A stretch of DNA of 64,000 nucleotides from Areca catechu (Eukaryota > Streptophyta > Magnoliopsida > Arecales > Arecaceae): NCBI GenBank assembly GCA_021397845.1, contig CM038049.1, positions 101,400,877 to 101,464,876 of the forward strand, written 5' to 3'. Each line of letters starts with the position of its first letter. Positions within the stretch are counted from its first letter, which is position 1. Below the pieces are notes generated by a model. That model searched no databases. It had not been told where the DNA came from and worked only from the letters and a program-made list of their open reading frames with translations. This document shows, piece by piece, positions 59,681-64,000 of the stretch. Both the position numbers and the translations under genes were made by a program.

Positions 59681-60223
59681 CTAAGGATGGATCATGTTAT
59701 GGGGTCCTCCTAAGGTTGGGCTCCCTATATGGGTCAGGATATTGGGTTCTCCTAGGGTTGGACTCCCTATATGGGTCAGAGTATTGGTTCTCCTGGGTTC
59801 AGTATCATAATAAGGGTCATGGTAAGGGGTTCTTCTAGGTTCAGTATTATAGTATGGGTCAGGCTGAGGGGCTCTCCTAGGATCAATCTCTCGGTATGGA
59901 TCAGGGTTTGGGGTCCTTCTAGGTTCAGGATTGTAGTACGGGTTAGGATAAGGGGACTCAGGATCTGGATCAAACTGTGACCCATGGGTTTTTCCTGGGG
60001 TCCCTACCCGGACTTCTAACTGATCAAACCTATTGGCAAGTTGGTCAATTCTATCATTGGTTTGAATACCAGACTGAGTTAACTGGGTCATCTGGGTAGT
60101 CATCTGGGTAGCCATCTGGGCCATTTGATCAGCTAGGGCTTTCATTTGGGCTTGCAAATTTTCCATGGGTTCAGATATTTGTGAAGGAGGTGGGTGATAT
60201 GAAACTCCTGATCTAGTGCTCAT
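59681..60223 (-). CDS. gag: D3 gag-like N-terminal frame with 14-residue repeats
   Basis: 180 codons on the minus strand, starting MSTRSG. Residues about 20-75 form a Gln/Met/Leu-rich coiled coil (MKALADQMAQMATQM, then IDQLANRFDQLEVRV) as in the N-termini of many gypsy gags. From about residue 85 a 14-residue unit PYYNTEPRRTPYHD recurs four times with variation, and decayed copies extend past the stop. No capsid core or zinc knuckle follows. It may provide assembly contacts with the gag of a partner element; this is inference. Confidence 0.55.
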   Translation of the reverse strand: MSTRSGVSYHPPPSQISEPMENLQAQMKALADQMAQMATQMTTQMTQLTQSGIQTNDRIDQLANRFDQLEVRVGTPGKTHGSQFDPDPESPYPNPYYNPEPRRTPNPDPYREIDPRRAPQPDPYYNTEPRRTPYHDPYYDTEPRRTNTLTHIGSPTLGEPNILTHIGSPTLGGPHNMIHP

Positions 60224-61090
60224 GCAAGACTCGATCAGACCGACTACAGCTAACTAGACCTAGAGTCCAAACTAAGGGCTCAATCACGGTGGCAAACTAG
60301 CCTATAGTAACCTTGTACTCAGCCAGGCAGGTGTAAAGGAAGTGTTAGGTCCCTGATTGCCAATCCTAGACACCAATCAGAGATTGGCTAGGTAGGCAGA
60401 CTAGCACACAAGCCCTTCAGGATTGAATCCCTAAACCACCATTCTAGACACCAAGCACAAGGGACACACAGGTTAGCTTGACACAGTGATCTAACACGTA
60501 GCCCGGACCCGACCAGTTGGTGTCCCTAGCCCACTAGGGCAAATTAAGTCTACTTAATTTTAGGTTAAGGATTGGGACCGAATGCAAGGGATGTGGTTTT
60601 GGGCTAAGGAGAGGTGATCAAATCCTCCCCCCATCTGATATAACAAGAGTGCCCTTAAAAGTAAATTATGCAATGATGGCAGGCAGATGAGGATGCAAAT
60701 TAGGGTTTAGATGTTTTTTGGTATTTTTGGAGAATATGTAATTTTTTTTTTAGTATTTTTTAAATATAAGAAAACATGCAATTTATGCCATAATATGCAG
60801 GAAATAAACTAAAATTAAAAGATATGCAAAAAGATGCTAATCAAAACCCTAAAACTTCCAAACTTGTCTTGCTGAAAAAATAGAGCCAAAAATTTGTAGG
60901 CTGTATTTCGGCTTGCAAAAAATTCACAGGCCATAATAAAATATGAAGAAATTCTTAAAATTACTGTGAATTATGATAAATCCAGAAAAACAAATTTCAG
61001 AATATTTGGAGTTTTTATCATGGAAAAATAATTAAAATAACAGAATATATACGGACTAAAAATTTCAGAAAATAAGTCCTAATCTAAGCT
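60224..61090 (-). other. D3 leader
   Basis: Between primer site and the gag-like start. A/T-rich at 60700-61080, no ORF, one A/T homopolymer run at 60741-60750. No repeat seen. Confidence 0.5.
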
Positions 61091-61102
61091 CCGATACCAA
61101 AA
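61091..61102 (-). other. Primer binding site of D3
   Basis: On the minus strand TTTTGGTATCGG immediately follows the LTR end CCCGCATCA and continues AGC. This is tRNA-Met complement with one change (TGGTATCGGAGC). Confidence 0.85.
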
Positions 61103-62558
61103 TGATGCGGGACTAATATGTATGCAATTCTTTTTGTATAGTTTATATGTGGGGTTAGGTGATTAATTCCCAAATTTCATATCAAAATTAGTTGTGGGAG
61201 ATTTTGTATGAATTTTTGAAGCCAAGCATGCAGATTAGAACCTAGAAAAGTACTAAAGAAGGATCGCCGGGGCTGAGAAGCCTCGGTTAGGGCAAGTTCT
61301 CCTACAATAATAAGACTGGAGGTAGAGGGGGTATACCTGACAACGTCTGAAGCACCCAGTGAAGATTGCAGTAAAGGGATCTCTCGTTCCTCGACGGATG
61401 CGGCCTGGAAAACCGAGCCAAAGACCCGCGGATACCCGGCTTTCAGCTCGGTGGTCCGATTGAGGCATGGCTGGAGTCGTTGGATTCGTAGAAACTCGAG
61501 GACCTGCAAACGACCTTTCAGGGGTTAGAAAACTCAAAGAAGATCAAGAAAATAAAGGAAAATAGCAAAGGGAAGAAAGTTTTGGAGAGGGCTAGAAGGA
61601 TGGTTGGCAGCAGGAAGATGGTTGCAAACACCGGGAAGAAGAACTCTCAAACCCCTTTATGCACACAGCAGGGTAATCACACAAAGCAATAGAAGAACTC
61701 AAGGTTTATTTCATATCAAAAATCTCCCTTCATACAAGAGGCTAGGGTCCTTTAAATAGACCCTTAACCTTGGGCTCCAAGTAAGGGCACATTAGTCTTT
61801 ACATAAGAATCCTTTTCCCTCTCAAACCCTAGCTAGAAAATAAGGAAATATTAGGTAGAAAAATCCCTAAAAATTCTCTTGACTTGGCCAACACTCCAAG
61901 GACACCTAGGGGGGCGTGTTGGGCTTCTAAGAGCAGCAAGGGGCCAGCCCAAAGGGGCTCGAGCGCATGGGTTTGGGCCTCTGGAAGCTGGGGTGGCCTG
62001 GTATCCAAGTAGCAGGAATATTCCCTGGTATCTTGTTTCTTAGGGGCTTGGGCTTGGCGCCTGGGCTTGATTTATTTGGGCTAGGATGCAGATGAACCTC
62101 TAGAATCATGGATGCCCTTATCTATGAATATACTTTGGCATCTGGAAGGGAATCTGGGCATCTGGAGGGCATCTGCATGGAATCAGGGTTTTCTGAATTT
62201 TTTCTCCTGGGGTCTTCAAATCTTCAAGCTGGGTTGGACTTGGGCTATACTTCCATGTCTTCAATCTAGTTGGACTTGGTCTTCACTTGTATGATATAGT
62301 CTTGAGTCTTCAGTATGCTTGGACAGGACTCAAAAAAATAAAATTAGCTCAACATGAGCTGACTAGCATTGGACTGAACTAGCTCAACATGAGCTGACTA
62401 GTACAGAACTGAAATAACAACTCAAAAGACTTAAATAATAACTAAAATGGACTCAGATGGGCTAAGCCCTTATTACAGATGGACTCATAAATTATTGATC
62501 AATTCATAGAGGGTTGAAAAGCATCTGTCTTATTCTGGTGCCTCCGGTGTCCCCACCA
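61103..62558 (-). mobile_element. D3 5' LTR
   Basis: TGATGCGGGACTAATATG to GTCCCCACCA, 1456 bp, nearly identical to 56502-57958 by eye over long stretches (for example 61600-61900 against 57010-57300). Confidence 0.94.
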
Positions 62559-62563
62559 TAAGG

Positions 62564-63433
62564 GGTGCCCAACACCTTCCTATTGTTCCTCTAGAATACA
62601 TGGTATAATTTAAACATATTCCAAAACAAAATCCCTCCAATTATGATATATATGGGGTGGCCAAAAGGGGGGGACCATGGGGTGCCAAACATATTCCATC
62701 TTGGGCTTGGGGAGGCCCACATCATTCCAAGACAAGCCTCCATGATTTGCAGGATTGAAGTATATCTCTTTCCTAGCTTGATGGCATGTGGAGTTGGCAT
62801 GCTTGGAGGGTGGAAGGGTGTGCTGGCATATGGACACCAAATCTTTATGCATGGGTCGACTTCATGTGATCCTCCATGTAATCCTAGTATGGTGCAATCC
62901 AAGGTGTGACTGGAACTCCACACAGCTACTGAAGTGGCACACTGGCTGGGATCCTTCACTGGCTTGAGTCTTTTCTTGTTGAACTGGACTTGACTCAAAA
63001 AATTAAAGTACAGGACTCAATTGATTTAAGGCTCAAAATGAGCTGACTTGACCAACTAGGTTCACTAAGCCGAACATGTCCCAAAAACTGATCCAAAACC
63101 CTAATGGCATGAATAAAACTCTGAATACAAGACTCAATGATATCAATGTCTAAAGTAGGACTCAAAAAAACTAACTTGAGCCTAAATGGGCCAAGCCCTC
63201 ATTACATGACTCAAAATGAATGAAAACCCTAATCATAGGACATAACCAGGTTTTCATGACTTAACCCTTATTATAGGACTCCAGATGACTTCAATGACTC
63301 AAGCCCTACTTACAAGATTCAAAGGGCTAACAAGACTTGATTAGTGGACTCAAAGACAAAATTTGAGAAATGGCTAAGGGACTCAAAACTTAGGGACCCA
63401 TAGTGAACTAGGGTTTACCTGATGTCCCCATCA
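62564..63433 (-). mobile_element. Solo LTR E, right part
   Basis: Continues E after the D3 target site and ends GATGTCCCCATCA at 63433, followed by TAAAG (63434-63438), which matches 55736-55740 exactly. Total E length without D3 is about 1630 bp. No internal coding region. Confidence 0.88.
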
Positions 63434-63438
63434 TAAAG

Positions 63439-64000
63439 CCTCGCACCTTGAAGCCGGAAAACTCCTGAAGCCATGCACCTCAAAGCCGGGAAACTCCTAA
63501 TGCCCCGCACCTCAAAGCCATGAAATTCATGAATCCCTACACATCGAAGTTGGGACACCCCGGAAGCTTCGTGTAATGCTCGCCAGGCTCACGGGCTGGC
63601 GATAATGGGTTGAATGTTTTTGAAGTCCGACTTCTTTAACTCAATGGTGCCCGAATTTTATAGGGCCGACTCACGAGGTTCCCAGGATCTCCCTGAGAGG
63701 CTTGACTAGCACCTTGCAATCCTGATGTAGGGATCTTGCCTTGACTAAATCCCTAAGTGCACTCTACAAGATCCCCGCGATGGAAGTAGTCCGAAGAAAT
63801 CCCAAGTTCCTTCTTGCCACCTGCGCTTCCCTCAAAGTCCCCGGAGGAGGGTTAAAACTAGGAAGCGATGAAGTGAGTAACTGTTGTATAAGTTACATCT
63901 CAAAAAAAAGGGGAGAAGTGGACATCTTGATAAAGGAACTTGCAATTTCATTATAACCCTTTACAAAGAAGGGGGGACCACCGACAGGCCAGGCGACCCC
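63439..64000 (+). other. Element F 3' non-coding region, runs off the window
   Basis: 63439-63560 holds four decayed copies of CACCTCAAAGCCGGGAAACTCC, the unit also seen at 55715-55740. After that no repeat or ORF is convincing. TTTCATTATAACCCTTTACAAAG near 63945 resembles the transcript-end contexts in element G. The 3' LTR of F is not reached. Confidence 0.6.

Larger units (their letters stand above)
56502..62558 (-). mobile_element. Element D3: short gypsy element with two LTRs (TSD TAAGG)
   Basis: 6057 bp on the minus strand, with LTRs of 1457 and 1456 bp and an internal part of only ~3.1 kb. It is flanked by perfect duplications TAAGG at 56497-56501 and 62559-62563. The internal part has a gag-like N-terminus, an unrecognised frame and an integrase-end/chromodomain remnant, but no protease, RT, RNase H or integrase core. 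It must have moved using enzymes of another element. The LTRs are very similar to each other, so the insertion is relatively recent. Confidence 0.93.

Noticed and set aside
62591..62998. 135-codon minus-strand frame
   Set aside because: Within solo LTR E; no homologue among the other LTR copies and no domain seen.

Overview
This is plant nuclear DNA made almost entirely of LTR retrotransposons inserted into one another. I found no host protein gene, tRNA, rRNA or CRISPR array. The lineages present (Sirevirus, other Ty1/copia, Tat-type and Athila-like Ty3/gypsy, and a chromodomain-bearing gypsy group) point to a large, repeat-rich angiosperm genome. A monocot such as a palm is plausible, but that is an impression and not proven by the sequence.

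The oldest layer (element G) is a Tat-type gypsy element whose integrase 3' end lies at 13704-14375. It is followed by three different tandem-repeat arrays, a degenerate stretch, and an antisense coiled-coil reading frame (33123-33898 plus 23116-23162). Into G went: (A) a Sirevirus, 366-13703, itself carrying a copia LTR at the left edge and solo LTRs C1 (2988-4762) and D1 (7245-8671); solo LTR D2 (15188-16639, duplication CCAAG); solo LTR C2 (18169-19771, duplication CCTGC); a complete minus-strand copia element H (23163-33122, duplication AGAAC) that splits the antisense frame; and (I) an Athila-like element starting at 33899.

Element I is interrupted by F, a Tat-type gypsy element starting near 38252 and running off the right edge. 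F was hit by a complete copia element B (40778-50715, duplication GTGTC) in gag and by solo LTR E (55741-63433, duplication TAAAG) behind pol. E in turn holds D3 (56502-62558, duplication TAAGG), a short minus-strand element with both LTRs but no protease, reverse transcriptase or RNase H. Nesting reaches five levels (D3 in E in F in I in G).

All pol genes are broken by stop codons, many of them CGA to TGA or TGG to TAG/TGA, as expected from decay of methylated cytosines. The longest uninterrupted frames are the B gag-integrase frame (612 codons), the H gag-integrase frame (563 codons), the B integrase-RT frame (496 codons) and the Sirevirus envelope-position ORF (409 codons). The observations most worth following are the antisense gene split by H, a leader block shared between copia element B and Athila-like element I, the D3 element with an unrecognised 307-codon frame, and palindrome arrays in the Sirevirus LTRs.
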